Assembly: GCF_004027225.2 (NCBI RefSeq)
Contig: NC_044296.2
Span: forward strand, 3,888,796 to 3,952,795
DNA length: 64,000 nucleotides
DNA from: Strigops habroptila
Lineage: Eukaryota > Chordata > Aves > Psittaciformes > Psittacidae
Reading direction: 5' to 3'
In this document: piece after piece, positions 1-12,025 of the stretch
Layout of the letters: every line of letters starts with the position of its first letter
Position numbering within the stretch: the stretch's first letter is position 1
Program-made: the position numbers and the translations under genes
Notes under the pieces: generated by a model
What the model was told of the DNA's origin: nothing
Database searches by the model: none
Seen by the model: only the letters and a program-made list of their open reading frames with translations

Positions 1-34
1 AATGCAAGTGACTCGTCTAAACCTTGCCTTCCAG

Positions 35-160
35 CTGGAGAATGCCAAACTGTCCTCTGACCAAAATGACAAAGCTGCTGGTGCAGCTCGAGAGGAGCTG
101 AAGGAGGCTCGCATGAGAATAGAAACTCTCAGCTACCAGCTTTCTGGCCTTCAGAAACAG
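35..160 (+). CDS. LMNB2: LMNB2 exon, rod coil 2
   Basis: The acceptor ccttccag ends at 34 and the donor gtaagg starts at 161. The 126 nt (42 codons, phase 0) begin [10 protein letters not shown] and end SGLQKQ, a heptad-rich coil 2 segment matching LMNA exon 5 in length. Bases 1-34 are the end of the preceding intron. Confidence 0.95.
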
Positions 161-3100
161 GTAAGGGCACTAAAATTGCTTTGTTGTCTATTACAGAGCA
201 CTATGTTGTTTGGATATATGAACTTCTGTCCCTTAATACTTCCCGAATTTTACGGAGCAAAATCATAGAATCATAGAATGGTTTGGGTTGGAAAGGACCT
301 TAAGATCATCCAGTTCTATCCCCCTGCCACGGGCAGGGATGCCTTACACTAGACCAAGTTGCCCAAGGCTCTGTCCAACCTGGCCTTGAACACTGCCAGG
401 GATGGAGCATTCACCACTTCTTTGGCCAACCTGTGCCAGCATCTCGCCACCCTCACAGTAAAGAACTTCTTTCTTATATCCTACCTGAACTTCCCCTGTT
501 TAAGTTTAAACCCATCACCCCTTGTCCTGTTGCTACAGTCCCTGACGAAGGTCCCTCTCCAGCATCCTTGTAGCCCCCTTCAGACACTGGAAGCTGCTCT
601 GAGGTCTCCATGCAGCTTCTCTTCTCCAGGCTGAACAGCCCCAATATTCTCAGCCTGTCTTCATATGGGAGCTGCTCCAGCGCCTGCTCATCCTCATGGC
701 CTCCTCTGGACTTGCTCCAACAGCTCCATGTCCTTCTTATGCTGGGGACACCAGAACTGCACACAGTGCTGCAAGGGGGGTCTCACTTTATGTTCATTTG
801 GGAGGGAGTTGAATTTTTACCTTGTTTCCTGTACCCACATAGATGCCAAGCGGGTTTTCCTTTGCTGTCTTCCCAGGCCAGTGCAGCAGAAGATCGGATT
901 CGTGAACTGGAGGAAATGATGGCTGGCGAGCGGGAGAAGTTTAGGAAGATGCTAGATGCAAAGGAGAGGGAAATGACAGACATGAGGGACCAGATGCAGC
1001 AGCAGCTCACAGAGTACCAGGAACTGCTTGATGTTAAATTAGCACTGGACATGGAGATCAGCGCTTACCGCAAACTCCTGGAAGGAGAAGAGGAAAGGTA
1101 CGTACAGATTCCATGTTCTTTTCTTAGGACTAACAGGAGTTACTTTCATTTCTTATGCTTTTTTTTACCATTTCAGCAGGAATGCCCAGATTTGGTTTCA
1201 CTAAAGTCATATTGGCTTCACACTACAATGTGTTGCATGGAATGCTTATATCAAACACATGCAGGTGTTCTCCTCTGAACACTGGATTTTGGTTTTTCTA
1301 ATGGTCTCAGAGTACAGTGCAATATATCATTCTATGCTTGACATTCACAGAAGCACAGGATGGTTTAGCTTATATGTCAGGTTAAAACCATTCCCCCTTG
1401 TCCAAAGCCCCTCTCCAGGTTTCTTGTAGCCCCTTTAGGCACTGGAGCTGCTCTAAGGTCTCCCCTTAAGGAGCGTTCTCTTCTCCAGGCTGACCCAGCC
1501 CAGCTCTCTCAAAAGCAGAGGAAACATTCATCTTCTCTCTTTATTTAAGGTCTTATACTTCTGTCTAGGTTTTTAAATCATGTGGCCCAAGAATAGTGTG
1601 TTTTGTAGTAGATCTGCTGGAGGGGAGGGTTAAGTGATCTGTCTTGCTCTCATTAGCACTGCTTTCCATGTCACATTATCATGCTACCAGGCAATTTCTC
1701 AGGGATGGGTAACCACCTCCTGCCCTTACCCTGCTCCTTATATTCAGCCCTCCTGACGCACACAGTGAGGCTGCTTTCAACCTTGGGGCATATTACAGTC
1801 TGGTTCCTGAGTATATTGTGGCATTCGTGCTTTGTGTGCAGTCCCCTGGATGAGTTAATTAAATTCTTGCTTCCTTGTGTTAAGGTTGAAGCTGTCTCCA
1901 AGTCCCTCCTCCCGTGTGACAGTCTCTCGGGCTACCTCCAGCAGCAGCAGTAGCAGCACTTCACTTGTTCGCTCTTCCCGAGGCAAGAGAAAACGGATTG
2001 AAACAGAGGAGCTTTCAGGCAGTGGAACCAGTGGGATTGGCACTGGAAGCATCAGCGGCAGTAGCAGCAGCAGTAGCTTCCAAATGTCCCAGCAAGCTTC
2101 AGCTACAGGAAGTATCAGCATAGAAGAGATAGACCTGGAGGGCAAATATGTTCAACTGAAGAACAACTCAGAGAAGGTGAGTGTCAGCAAAACTCCTGGA
2201 GACCAAGGAGGAGCTGAATTGGAATATCACAGCCTTTTGTGGCACAAGTAGGTGGAGTCCCTTGGAGAGCAGGAGCAGCATCCCAAGGTGCAGCATCCTG
2301 CAGTAATTAACAGGGGCAGGAGTCAAAGTTGAACCTTACAGTGTGCTACTAACATGTGTGGTGTTTGCTGCAGGAAAAGAACATAGTTTGTGTCCCAAAT
2401 GTCCCTGTGATGGTACCTTGCTCATGTGAACAGCCTTACTGGCTCTAGCAAAATGTTTTTGTCTGAAATTTATGTCTTCTTAAATTTTGCTGAATGGCCT
2501 TATGGAATTTACACTTTAGACTATTAGAGGGTATAGGAAAATACTTTCAAGTTAGAATGCAGATGTTTAGCAACCATGTCAATTTATATTCACATTATTT
2601 TAATAACAGACCTAGAGAAAGCTCTGATGCCTCTTTGCTTTGATTTGCTCACCTTAAATAACCTCATGACTCTCTCCATTAGGATCAGTCTTTGGGTAAC
2701 TGGCGACTGAAAAGACAAATTGGAGATGGAGAAGAAATTGCCTACAAGTTTACTCCTAAGTATATCCTCAGAGCTGGGCAGACTGTAACAGTAAGTTCTG
2801 CTTACAGTATGTCAACAACATACTCCTTTTATTGATCCTGTGGCAGTTGTAAAATGTTTGGTACAGCCTGATTTGATGTGTAGCTTATGGTTTATGGATC
2901 TCACCTTAGAGGAGCAGGATTTCAGTTATAAAAATGCAGAACAGATATTTCTATATAAGCACTTCACTATTTAAGACCACTTTGGGCACGAGAATGTTGA
3001 AGAAAAAGGTGTTTTGGGGGGTGGATGTTGGTTTTCAGACACCTTTGCCCAGGTTTGGAACACGAATCCTGCTCAACCTGTTAATGAAAGAGAACGTTTC

Positions 3101-5780
3101 AGAGCATTCCTTCAGTCTTGTAAACTTCAGTTAAGACTCGATGTTCTTAGCCTTAACTGTAGTAGAACGGCTGCTTTTTGATGCTGTTGTATCTTGTTTG
3201 CATAATAGGTTGCATATTATTGGAACAGATGCAATTTCAGAGGGGAAAAAAATGGCTTTCTTTGAGTCAATTCCAGCTATTTCTATATGTATCTTACTCA
3301 GACACATATAAAAGACGAAATGGCTACACTAGAAGCTGCAGTTTGCCTTGGCTCCATGCAGTAGACTCATCGAGACAGGGGGAGGAGAAATTTGTATGTT
3401 TAGAAAAGAATTGATTTTAGAGAGTTGTTTTTTCTTTCTCTTTTTTTTTTCCTTATGGCCACTGTTACCTTTTGTTGTAGACAGAATAATATCTTACTAC
3501 AAGTAATGGTGTAAAACTGCCATTGGAATTCAGAAACAAAACTGGCATGAAGAGAAGTAGGAGAATTAGGGGGTTCTGTAGATAGAAAATTAAAATGTGC
3601 ATCAACAGCTAATTCCAGAATGTCTTTCTCACTAGATTTGGGGTGCAGATGCAGGAGTATCCCATAGCCCCCCTTCTGTTCTCGTGTGGAAGAATCAAGG
3701 CAGCTGGGGCACCGGAGGAAATATCCGCACGTACCTTGTCAACTCCGAAGGAGAGGTAGGAAAAAGCTGCGGGCCTTCATTTGGAGGGCATTGGGGCATA
3801 ACAGTGCCAAAATCCGAATTTAAGGTCTCCCCTCCTGTCTTCTAAAATCAGTTTCTAACACTGAAATAATTATATACCTCTGTGTATCTCTGAAGACTTT
3901 TGGGTAATGTTTTATAACTGAAATCATCACCCTGAACGCAGCCATGGACTCTTCCCTGTTTTAGCAAAACCCCCTGCTAGGAGAGAGTTTGGAATTTGAG
4001 GATGTATTTTCAGAAGAGACAAAATTATTGCTGGCAATTGAAAGTGACATTATATAGTACCTACGATAGTTAGGGGTGCAATGTAAATATGAGTGTAGGA
4101 AGATAGCCTTCTCAGGGCTGCTCCATCCAGTCTCCCTCAGCCTGTGTTTGTGCTGGCGATTGCCCTGACCCAGGGAAGCTCCAGCATATCTGAAAACATT
4201 TCAAATCCATGTCCATTCCTGCTGTGGTTACCTGTAGTGTCCCTGCTTAGAAGTGCATTTATGGTGACTTTCTCCACAAATAGGATTTTGCACCAGTGGT
4301 TTCAAGAGTGTGAATATACAGAGGAGTTTCTTACTACTAAGAAGTGTTAAAAATAATATAGTAAGAAAGGAAGCTGCCTTGGGTTTTGGAATTCTTTTTA
4401 ATGCCTAGCTTGGAAGACCATCCCAATAATTGATATATGCAATTGATATTGAATATTTAGTAGAAATTAGGAATATTCTTAATGCTGTTTAATCATACTG
4501 AGAAACTTTAGTTTCTCAGGTTATGGCCTGTCTCCTGCAGCTCCTAGCTGGGTCTGCTAGACCTGGATCTCCAATCCCAAGGTGATGAAAGAAAATTCCT
4601 GAAGCTAAATGACATTACCATGCCTTTTAGTGGATAAAAATGGGAATGTTGTGGTTTGCAGGATATTACCAGTATTTGCTTGCATAGGTAACGTTAAATC
4701 TAGGGCAAGTTGCTTTAAACCCTCCAAAATTTAATAGGGGTATTATACTATGATGGTATAGCAAAAGCTTGGGGTAGCTATAGACTGCTGCCATCTCCTT
4801 GCTTGTCTTTTTGTGTAGGAAGTTGCAGTGAGAAGTGTCACTAAATCAGTAGTTGTGCGAGAGAACGAAGAGGAAGAGGATGAAGCAGAGTTCGGAGAGG
4901 AAGACCTTTTCAACCAACAGGTAATAAGATGCAGACCAGATATTTAACTTGTGCCTCATTTGTTGGATTAATCAGGCATAAGATTTAGTCAGGGCCCCTT
5001 AAACTTGAGCTTTCTGGTCTATTCTTCCAATGGATGTAGCTTACTGGTTTATTTTTGGTAGTAGATACCTGCTACATCTAAAATGAACTTGATTTTCTTA
5101 ATAATACCTTACATTTTCATAAGCCTTAGGTAAGTACTGTGAAATACCTGCCCAGCGGTTGGCAGAGTGAAAAGGACAAAGATAACTTCATACAGGTGAT
5201 TATCAGACAATATTTTAAGTTTGTTTCAATCTCAAGCAATCTGTTGCCCTGATCAGGGGCCATTAGTAGCTCTTTTCACAAAGAATTCATTCTATGCAGG
5301 TCGGAGGTTGACTTCTGAAAGCTTTTTTTTGCTCTCCAGAGGTTTGAGCAATGTAATTGTAGTATAAGGCAACTGAAACAGAAACTTTGGGGTTTTATCC
5401 AGAGAAGCAGCTGTGCAGCATAGAGCTCTCTCCAACAGAAACATCCTTCGAAATAAAGGAAGGAGCTTGCTCTAAAGCTGATGCCATCTCGACTGTCATT
5501 TGTCATCAGTATCAGTGTTGAAAGGATGGAGATTAACCAGCAAACCACGAGAGTAGCAGTGTCTCAAGCCTGGGAGTAGGCTGTGATGTGTGTGGTGCTT
5601 TCTCTAGAGTTGTGATAGTGCTTCAATATAACTAAACTAAGAAAAAAGCTTTTAACAACTGAGCTCATAACCAGAGTCCAGGCTTACAACATGAAAAGCC
5701 AAAAAGAATTGAGTTCAACTTTGTCTGTCTTATTTTAGGGCGATCCCAGAACAACCTCCAGAGGATGCGCTGTGATGTGA
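35..5780 (+). CDS. LMNB2: Lamin B2, 3' half of the gene (7 coding exons)
   Basis: Type V intermediate-filament protein of the nuclear lamina, farnesylated and anchored at the inner nuclear membrane. Seven exons (35-160, 877-1097, 1885-2176, 2683-2790, 3636-3755, 4819-4920, 5739-5780) total 1,011 nt, or 336 codons plus stop, all with GT-AG junctions and continuous phase. The product shows the end of the coiled-coil rod with the conserved helix-termination stretch ([20 protein letters not shown]), a Ser-rich linker, the basic nuclear localisation signal GKRKRIE, the immunoglobulin-like lamin tail domain, an acidic segment and a C-terminal CAVM CaaX box. Exon lengths 126, 221, 108 and 120 equal those I recall for LMNA exons 5, 6, 8 and 9. 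The first half of the gene lies left of the window. LMNB1 is less likely given the neighbouring TIMM13. Confidence 0.97.
265..785 (-). repeat. CR1 LINE, 5'-truncated, in an LMNB2 intron
   Basis: The left edge has the CR1 3' terminus read on the minus strand (atcatagaatcatagaatgg), followed by the standard 3' UTR motifs (ccccctgccacgggcaggga). It extends to the region around gctggggacaccagaactgcac. It is fairly diverged from the CR1 copies elsewhere in the window. Confidence 0.85.
877..1097 (+). CDS. LMNB2: LMNB2 exon, end of rod domain
   Basis: 221 nt between a cttcccag acceptor and a gtacgt donor, encoding [10 protein letters not shown] through the helix-termination motif and GEEER. It ends in phase 2, so the Arg codon is completed by the next exon. 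The length equals LMNA exon 6. Confidence 0.96.
1378..1515 (-). repeat. CR1 fragment in an LMNB2 intron
   Basis: Matches the internal part of the CR1 3' region (ggttaaaaccattcccccttgtcc through aggctgacccagcccagctc) but lacks the 3' terminus. Confidence 0.75.
1885..2176 (+). CDS. LMNB2: LMNB2 exon, Ser-rich linker with NLS
   Basis: 292 nt, opening [11 protein letters not shown]. It carries two serine-rich runs (around 1936-1968 and 2045-2080) flanking the basic signal GKRKRIE, then begins the Ig-like domain ([16 protein letters not shown]). SPSPS resembles the mitotic Cdk1-type phosphorylation site found next to lamin rods. It is longer than the 223 nt I recall for LMNA exon 7; the extra length is low-complexity Ser/Gly. 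Confidence 0.95.
2683..2790 (+). CDS. LMNB2: LMNB2 exon, Ig-like tail domain part 1
   Basis: 108 nt, phase 0, [12 protein letters not shown] to ILRAGQTVT. Canonical lamin tail beta-sandwich sequence; same length as LMNA exon 8. Confidence 0.96.
3636..3755 (+). CDS. LMNB2: LMNB2 exon, Ig-like tail domain part 2
   Basis: 120 nt, phase 0, [15 protein letters not shown] to VNSEGE. Contains the conserved lamin tail strand [10 protein letters not shown]. Same length as LMNA exon 9. Confidence 0.96.
4105..4190 (-). repeat. Old CR1 fragment in an LMNB2 intron
   Basis: Short stretch resembling the CR1 3' region upstream of its terminus (gcctgtgtttgtgctggcgattgccctgaccc). Diverged, so the boundaries are approximate. 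Confidence 0.5.
4819..4920 (+). CDS. LMNB2: LMNB2 exon, end of Ig-like domain and acidic tail
   Basis: 102 nt, phase 0, [13 protein letters not shown] followed by a run of Glu/Asp ([20 protein letters not shown]). The acidic tail is typical of B-type lamins. Confidence 0.95.
5739..5780 (+). CDS. LMNB2: LMNB2 terminal coding exon with CaaX box
   Basis: Encodes [13 protein letters not shown] and a TGA stop at 5778-5780. The Cys codon at 5766 starts the CaaX box CAVM. In the lamin family a C-terminal Met directs farnesylation, followed by aaX cleavage and carboxymethylation. Confidence 0.96.
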   Translation, partial: GDPRTTSRGCAVM

Positions 5781-8700
5781 AGAAAGAAACAAAGAAAACT
5801 ACTATTTGCTTCTTTTCCCCATTTATTTCTTTTTATTTTGGCTAATTTTTTTCCCCTCCAGAGCCACTGAAAACTATTTTTATATGCATCATCTGATTTC
5901 TTTGAAGTTTACTCTTGGTACATTTTTATAAAAAGAAAACACAAAAAAAAAAAAACCCTTTCCTGAACCAAACTACCAGAATTTTTAATAGATTTTTTTT
6001 TTTTCCTCCCTCTTTGTTGAAACACTATAGTGGAATGGTTTTCCCCCATCCAGACTTTTTAAAGTCTTATGTACGAACCTGCAGCAGAAATGGGATGAGC
6101 CTCCTGGAGTGTGTGGTAAATCTGTGATTGCATATATAGCCAGGATAAACTCCAAAAGGAAGTTTAGGAAAGCGTGTTCACCTGCAGGGCCCCAGGAGAG
6201 ATTCCCACAATGTTACTACCATTGCTTAAATCATGGAGGAATCTTGCCTGGTATCCTCAGCAGTGCCCAGCTTAGGAAAACGAGACCCAAAGTTCATTTA
6301 AAAGTGCAACTCCAGGGAAGGAACCAAAGGGAAGTTGTGCTGGAGACTTGGGACCAGGACATCTTGTCCTACCCCAGGGTTTGACACTGGTCAAAACATC
6401 TGAGTGTCAACACCTTTAGCTCCATATCATTACTTCAGAAGGTGGAGGATGAAGGCTTCTGCTTACTGAATATACACTACACCTTAAGGTGTGGAAGTGT
6501 CAAACCCAGAGTTTTAACTGTTTTATTTGCAGGGGATTTTGACATTGTCACCAGTGAGACCTTGTTAAATCATGGATGCAAGTAGTTACGACATTAAGCA
6601 TCATGATTTAATCCTTTTGACATATTCAGCATTAAGCAGAATGATGACAATTTTAGATGTTGAAAATATTTTTACTTTTGGCAATGATAAATATTAGGGA
6701 TTTTAAAGGTTATACTGCATAAATGTTCACTTTTTTAATCAGAGCTGGATGCAGCTTGTCGATACTACAGTCAAAGGGGCATTGTCAGCTATTTTAAGGA
6801 GCAGCATTTGCAGAATAGTACAGAGATAGTTTAATGACTTTAAAAAGTTAAGAGGAACTGCTGGTTAGGATGTTAGCATTGCTCTGTGGTGTTCAAATGC
6901 TCAAAGTCAAGTCTAACAGTGAGGGAAGGGACAATAATGCTTTTTATAAAAAGTGCTTTACATGAGTAGCAGATGGTTTTTGGTTCAGGATGATGCATTT
7001 TGTGTCTTACAGCGTCCCTTTGAATTAAGGTTTCTTCTGCTGCATTTCTCTGAGAACTCTTGACTCCCATCAGGGTTAGTATTCCTACAGTAGCACATCT
7101 TTAAGCACTTGGAAAAATCCTTGACTGCTCCAAAGAATGTATTTGCTACTGTATAAGCAAATGGGTTTTTTCCACTAGTTATTAGTTTTGGATACAAAAT
7201 TTGGATACCAGTTGATGCCAGCATAGATTCCTGTTTTTACCTGCATTCTTGAACTCTGATCTTGTCCTTCAAGTAGTTTAGATTCATCAAACAAGCTACA
7301 AGGTTTGGATGTTTTCGGTGGCTTTTGGACATTATGTTCTCTGAACATTATTGTGACTGACAGATATAACCTAGAAAGTCAGTTTAGTGGCTTTGACTGA
7401 TGGCTTTGTAATGTAAGCAGGGTGGGAACAAAAGGGGGGGGGTTAAGCTTATGGATTTATTTTGCCATTTAAAAATAAATCAAAGATGCTACTTTCTCTA
7501 TTTGAGTGGGATGACTGAAGTACAGAAATTAATGGATGTTTAGAATTACATTGTAAACCATTATCAGAGGCTCCATTACAGAAAAGCAGTATGAAGGTTT
7601 GGCTGTTTGGGCTAATGGGATAACTCCATTGATGTACTTGGCTGGTTTTCTAATGTAATTTTCCCACTCTGCTTGAGTAGAAGGTTAAATATGTAGTAAA
7701 TCACGTCTCTGTCAAATGTATTTAGTGGAATTATGTTTCTCAGACATACTGTGATCAATTACCTTTTCTAAATTTGGTGTTAGACAAATGAATGCAATCA
7801 ATGTAAAAGGATTTTTGCAGTGCACCTTCCAACCACTGGACAGCATTTCCCTTTCTGACCCACAGCTTCTAGAACATACTTAAATGATGGTTGAGGGCTT
7901 TTTGCCTTCTTTTTTTTTTTCCCTCTAAAGACCTGTATTTATGTGGGTTTTTTTACATCGGCCAGTTTTCCGATTGCTTATTCTGCTTTAAGATTGTCCT
8001 GTAAACTGTTCTGTGATCTTTAAATACTAATGCAGTGAGTATGTAGTTAATTTGTTGGGTTTTTTTCCTGTGATTTTTTTTTTTTTGTTGTTCTTTTCTC
8101 CTGTAAAGAATGGGCTGGGAAAGGCAGCTTGAATGAGGAAAAACCTCTTTGCTACCTGAGCCATCGTTTTCTTAACAGCTGCTGTATGGGTAATGTGTCG
8201 TCTTGCAGCCTTAAGGACTCGTGCCTGCAGATCTTGTAATGAGCCATGTGCCCTTCAGGAACAGTCTGCAGGCTACTGAAAATATGATCCATAGTTCCAA
8301 GCTATAAATTACAAGACATAGAAAAACTACTGTATTCCATGGACTTTCTTTGTTGCGTGTGCATCTTCTCTGGGTGCCATCCTTTCCTCTTGCTTTTGAT
8401 GCTGAGCTTCAGTATAACAGCACTATCCCTTTGGAGCTGGCACTCCATAGCGGGAGGTTTTTTGGCTTTACCAAACCAAAAAGCATTGTTTTGTTGTGGG
8501 TTTGTTTTGTTTGGGGTTTTTTAAATTACTTTTTTTGTCTTTCAAGGATTCGTTTTTTCAGGGTAACGAAAGCTTTTTGTTCCAATAAAGTCCAGTGCCC
8601 CCTTGCCCTACTTCTTTAATCCTATGTGTAAACCGCTCTTGAAGTGGGAGCATAGTCAGCGTTTCTACTCCAGCGTCTGATACCTGGTGCAGAGCTTGAA

Positions 8701-10790
8701 GGAGAAAGATTTGACTTGTCAGGAGAAAAAGTATTTTCAGGCTTCTCTGATGAGGGACATTAACCAGTAAAGCTTTTATCAGAGTAGTTACTTGAGTGTA
8801 ACTACCCATATGGATGTTCTGATTCCAAAAAAAAAAAGCAAACAACTTTATAGTAAAAATGATTCCTAAATAAATATCAGTGGTTAAGAGGGGGAAGGAG
8901 TAACAGCGTAACTGCTGCAGAATGGTTAAGCCAGTCCTTTTATTGTGTAGATCATAAGATCATATAAAATATGATAAACACACACCACCTAATCCTAAAT
9001 TGATAAGTTTGTATTGTGTGACTTGTGTCAGAATAACTCATCCTTCTGCAGAACCGTTGGGAACATCCTGCAGAATGAGAGATGGTTACAGAGAGCCCCT
9101 GACATTTCATGCCCTTCCTTCTCCCTCACTTCCATATGATACTTTAGCTGTTGTGTTGCAGTGATTAATTCCAAGTAACGATGTGGCTGTGATTCCTGTG
9201 TGTAGCTTTATTTCCCAGTGTGTCTACTTAGGCTGCTGCTACTCCAGATTTGCCCTGACAGAGCCAATAGTTTACACTGATGCATTGGTCGCTCATCTGC
9301 AGTGCTATTTTGCCAGCAGGTGGGAATTGGCTGGCAGAGTTTGTAGCAGGAACCACGTCTCAGGAAGAAAATAAACATCTGCTTCCCATGACCTGTAATG
9401 TCAAAGCCAGATGAGCTTCTCGGCAGCTTGCATTGGTCATGACAGTTGTATTGCAGCGTGAAGCAGACTGTACTGTGAAAGGAGATCACATTTATCCTTG
9501 AGCAACAGGACACCTCATGGTCAGTTCAGGGATTTTACTGGGTTTTTTATACACCCTTTTTTCTTTTTATGCTTGTCCTGTATAAAAGCCCTTTAACTGC
9601 AACCTTAACAGAGGATAGAAGAGGCTTGTAGAAGTCCTATCTACACCCCAGAACATTTGAGAACGTTTCTTCTGTGTGCATCAGAAAGATTTTGATGCTG
9701 TATGTTTTCTCTCTCCTGTAGCTACTTCCTCACTTATTAAGCCATTCTATCCCTTCTGTCTGTATCTACTTTTGAAAGTCTTATCTCTAAACAAAGGCAT
9801 ATCCATATTTGATACTGGATTTCATTGCCACTGTTGGGTCCAACCCCTGTGTGCGTAGGAAACAAAGCCTTGTTGTAAACCAGTGAGTGGAAGGTGAGAT
9901 CACGATTGCATTTTTTTCGAAGCATTGTTTTAGACAAATTCTGTTGGAGAGTTTCTTTTCTCACTTACGATGGCCTGGGAAACAGAATTTTATTTGCCCT
10001 TCAATATGCTTTGCTTTAAACCAATTTAAAATAACTTAAAAGTGGTGGGTTTTTTTATACAAGACCATATTTACATGCAATTATTATTTGTAAACATAAT
10101 GCCTTCCTTGAAATGCTAAGGTCTAGAGAGTGAAAAGGATGCTTAATATTCAAAGACTCGGAAACAGTGAATGGACTTGGAGTTCAGAAAAGTAAAATGG
10201 GTTTGAACTTCCAAATTTCCTCCTTAGTTTTAAATGACGATTCCATGTTGATCAAAGGTAGATGTTACTGTGTATTCCAGCTACAGAGCTCACTACACTA
10301 AAATGAGAAGCAATAAGCTATTTGAAACAAGTTTAAGCCAAAATGCTATCCATCTGGGCACAAACTACAGTTCAGCTGTTTTCATAACAGTGATGCCTTG
10401 TGACTTGAATTGTGATTTCTTGTTTTTTATTATTTTTTTCATGTTTTTAAACACAATCTGTATTTAGATGGCTGTTGTTCTCGGTCACCACTGGGTTTTA
10501 CTGCCTTCTGGATCAGCTGCTGCAGATGGGTTTTTGGAAGGTTCAAGTTGTTAAAAGAAGGAATTGTGAAAATGGTTGCAAATTGAAATACAAAATGATA
10601 AACATGTTCACATGGAACTTACGAAAGCTACATAATGATCTAGACTTTATCATTTCAAAGTGGTTTTTTTCTTTTTAGAATATGCATGCCAAATGTCTTG
10701 TCTTTTTTCAATGATTTGTAATATACATTTTATGACTGGAAACTTTTTGTACAACACACTCAAATAAATGTTTTGCATTTTATTTGTTTC
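5781..10790 (+). other. LMNB2: LMNB2 3' UTR (probable, about 5 kb)
   Basis: No coding exon is seen between the LMNB2 stop and the first strong downstream poly(A) context. The sequence is T-rich and almost free of CR1, unlike the intergenic DNA beyond it, which suggests constraint as an exon. Further AATAAA hexamers occur inside (for example near 7474, 8584 and 8869), so shorter 3' ends are possible. The UTR call is inference from position and composition. Confidence 0.6.
10763..10768 (+). terminator. Distal LMNB2 polyadenylation signal (AATAAA)
   Basis: AATAAA followed within about 25 bases by T-rich sequence (tattttatttgtttcc), just before intergenic CR1 begins. Candidate distal cleavage site near 10,785-10,795. 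Confidence 0.55.
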
Positions 10791-10924
10791 CTTCTTTCAT
10801 TTAATCAACACAAAGGCCATATCGGCTGGTTGAAATTATTCCTCCCAGGGCAGGGGACCTTCCTGTGTGTAGACAGATGGGACAGTGAGCTATCTGCACT
10901 CCTAAAAGAGATCAGAACCCCCTC

Positions 10925-11403
10925 ACATGCTGGGCTGCACCCCCAGAGCCTGAGCAGCAGCTCAGGGAGGAGATCCTGCCCCTCTGCTGGAGCAGCTCTG
11001 CTCTGGGGCCAGGCTGAGAGAGCTGGGCTGGGGCAGCCTGGAGAAGAGAAGGCTCCTCAAGGGGAGGCCTTAGAGCAGCTCCAGTGCCTAAAGGGGCTGC
11101 AGGAAACCTGGAGAGGGGCTTTGGACAAGGGCCTGTAGGGACAGGCCAAGGGGAATGGCTTTAACCTGCCAGAGGGGAGATTGAGATGAGCTCTGAGGCA
11201 GAAGCTCTTCCCTGTGAGGGTGCTGAGGCGCTGGCACAGGGTGCCCAGAGAAGCTGTGGCTGCCCCATCCCTGGCAGTGTTCAAGGCCAGGTTGGACACA
11301 GGGGCTTGGAGCGACCTGCTCTAGTGGAAGGTGTCCCTGCCCATGGCAGGGGTTGGAGCTGGAGGAGCTTTAAGGTCCCTTCCAACCCAAACCAGTCTAT
11401 GAA
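10925..11403 (+). repeat. CR1 copy 1, left boundary of the TIMM13 duplication
   Basis: Plus-oriented 3' CR1 (ggcagcctggagaagagaaggctc to aaaccagtctatgaac). Diagnostic bases are gccaaggggaatggc at 11,144-11,158, gcgacc at 11,311-11,316 and cccatgg near 11,341. Its 3' half matches CR1 copy 2, while its 5' half does not. Confidence 0.9.
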
Positions 11404-11980
11404 CTGGGAAATGGACAGCAGCACTGCTGTGAGCTGCCGTGTTCATTGGTAGCCTCGGTTTGTTTCCAGTCCACTAATTTCATTAGTCTGTACTCATACA
11501 ATTGTACTATAAGCACTACCCCACCTTTATCTCTAGCTGCTGGTAATTCTGCAAGGTGTAGGAATGGACAATACGCTTTCCAATCCTCTGAGTGTGGGCT
11601 CCAGGTACCGAAGATGAGAGCAGTTCTGGCTTTAGCCCTGTGGTACCGCACAGTTCATCACCACACATAGCGATCTCCTTTCTGCACATCACATTTACTC
11701 TTGAAAGCAGCTCTGTGACGGCGTTGACTCTGATTTGCTTCTACCAAGTCCCACAGCATTGTGGAATTAGCGCAGGCTTTAAGCGTGTGATGGTTTAAGC
11801 TCCCCGAAACCTTCCCGGTCCCACCATCGCGTTTCCACCCCCAGCACTTCGCCGCCGACGCCGACACCAAAGCTCCTCCGGAGCCGCTTCACCCGCGCTG
11901 GACACGGCTCCGGCTCCGCGGAGGGACACCGGGACCGCTGAAGAAAGCGCGGTGCAGGGCGGGAGCCGTAGTCCCGCCGA

Positions 11981-11991
11981 GCCGCCATTTC
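11981..11991 (-). promoter_or_regulatory. YY1-like site upstream of TIMM13 copy 1
   Basis: Plus-strand gccgccattt reads AAATGGCGGC on the minus strand, the core YY1 motif common near the start sites of nuclear genes for mitochondrial proteins. It lies about 40 bp upstream of the TIMM13 ATG in a GC-rich, CpG-rich block (about 11,820-12,600) with no TATA box visible. Confidence 0.5.
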
Positions 11992-12025
11992 GCCGGCAGC
12001 GTGCGGCCCGCGCTGAGCCAGCGGC

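Noticed and set aside
11186-11452. Repeated open frames such as [18 protein letters not shown] at many places on both strands
   Set aside because: They are translations of the CR1 3' UTR; the same peptide recurs wherever CR1 occurs.
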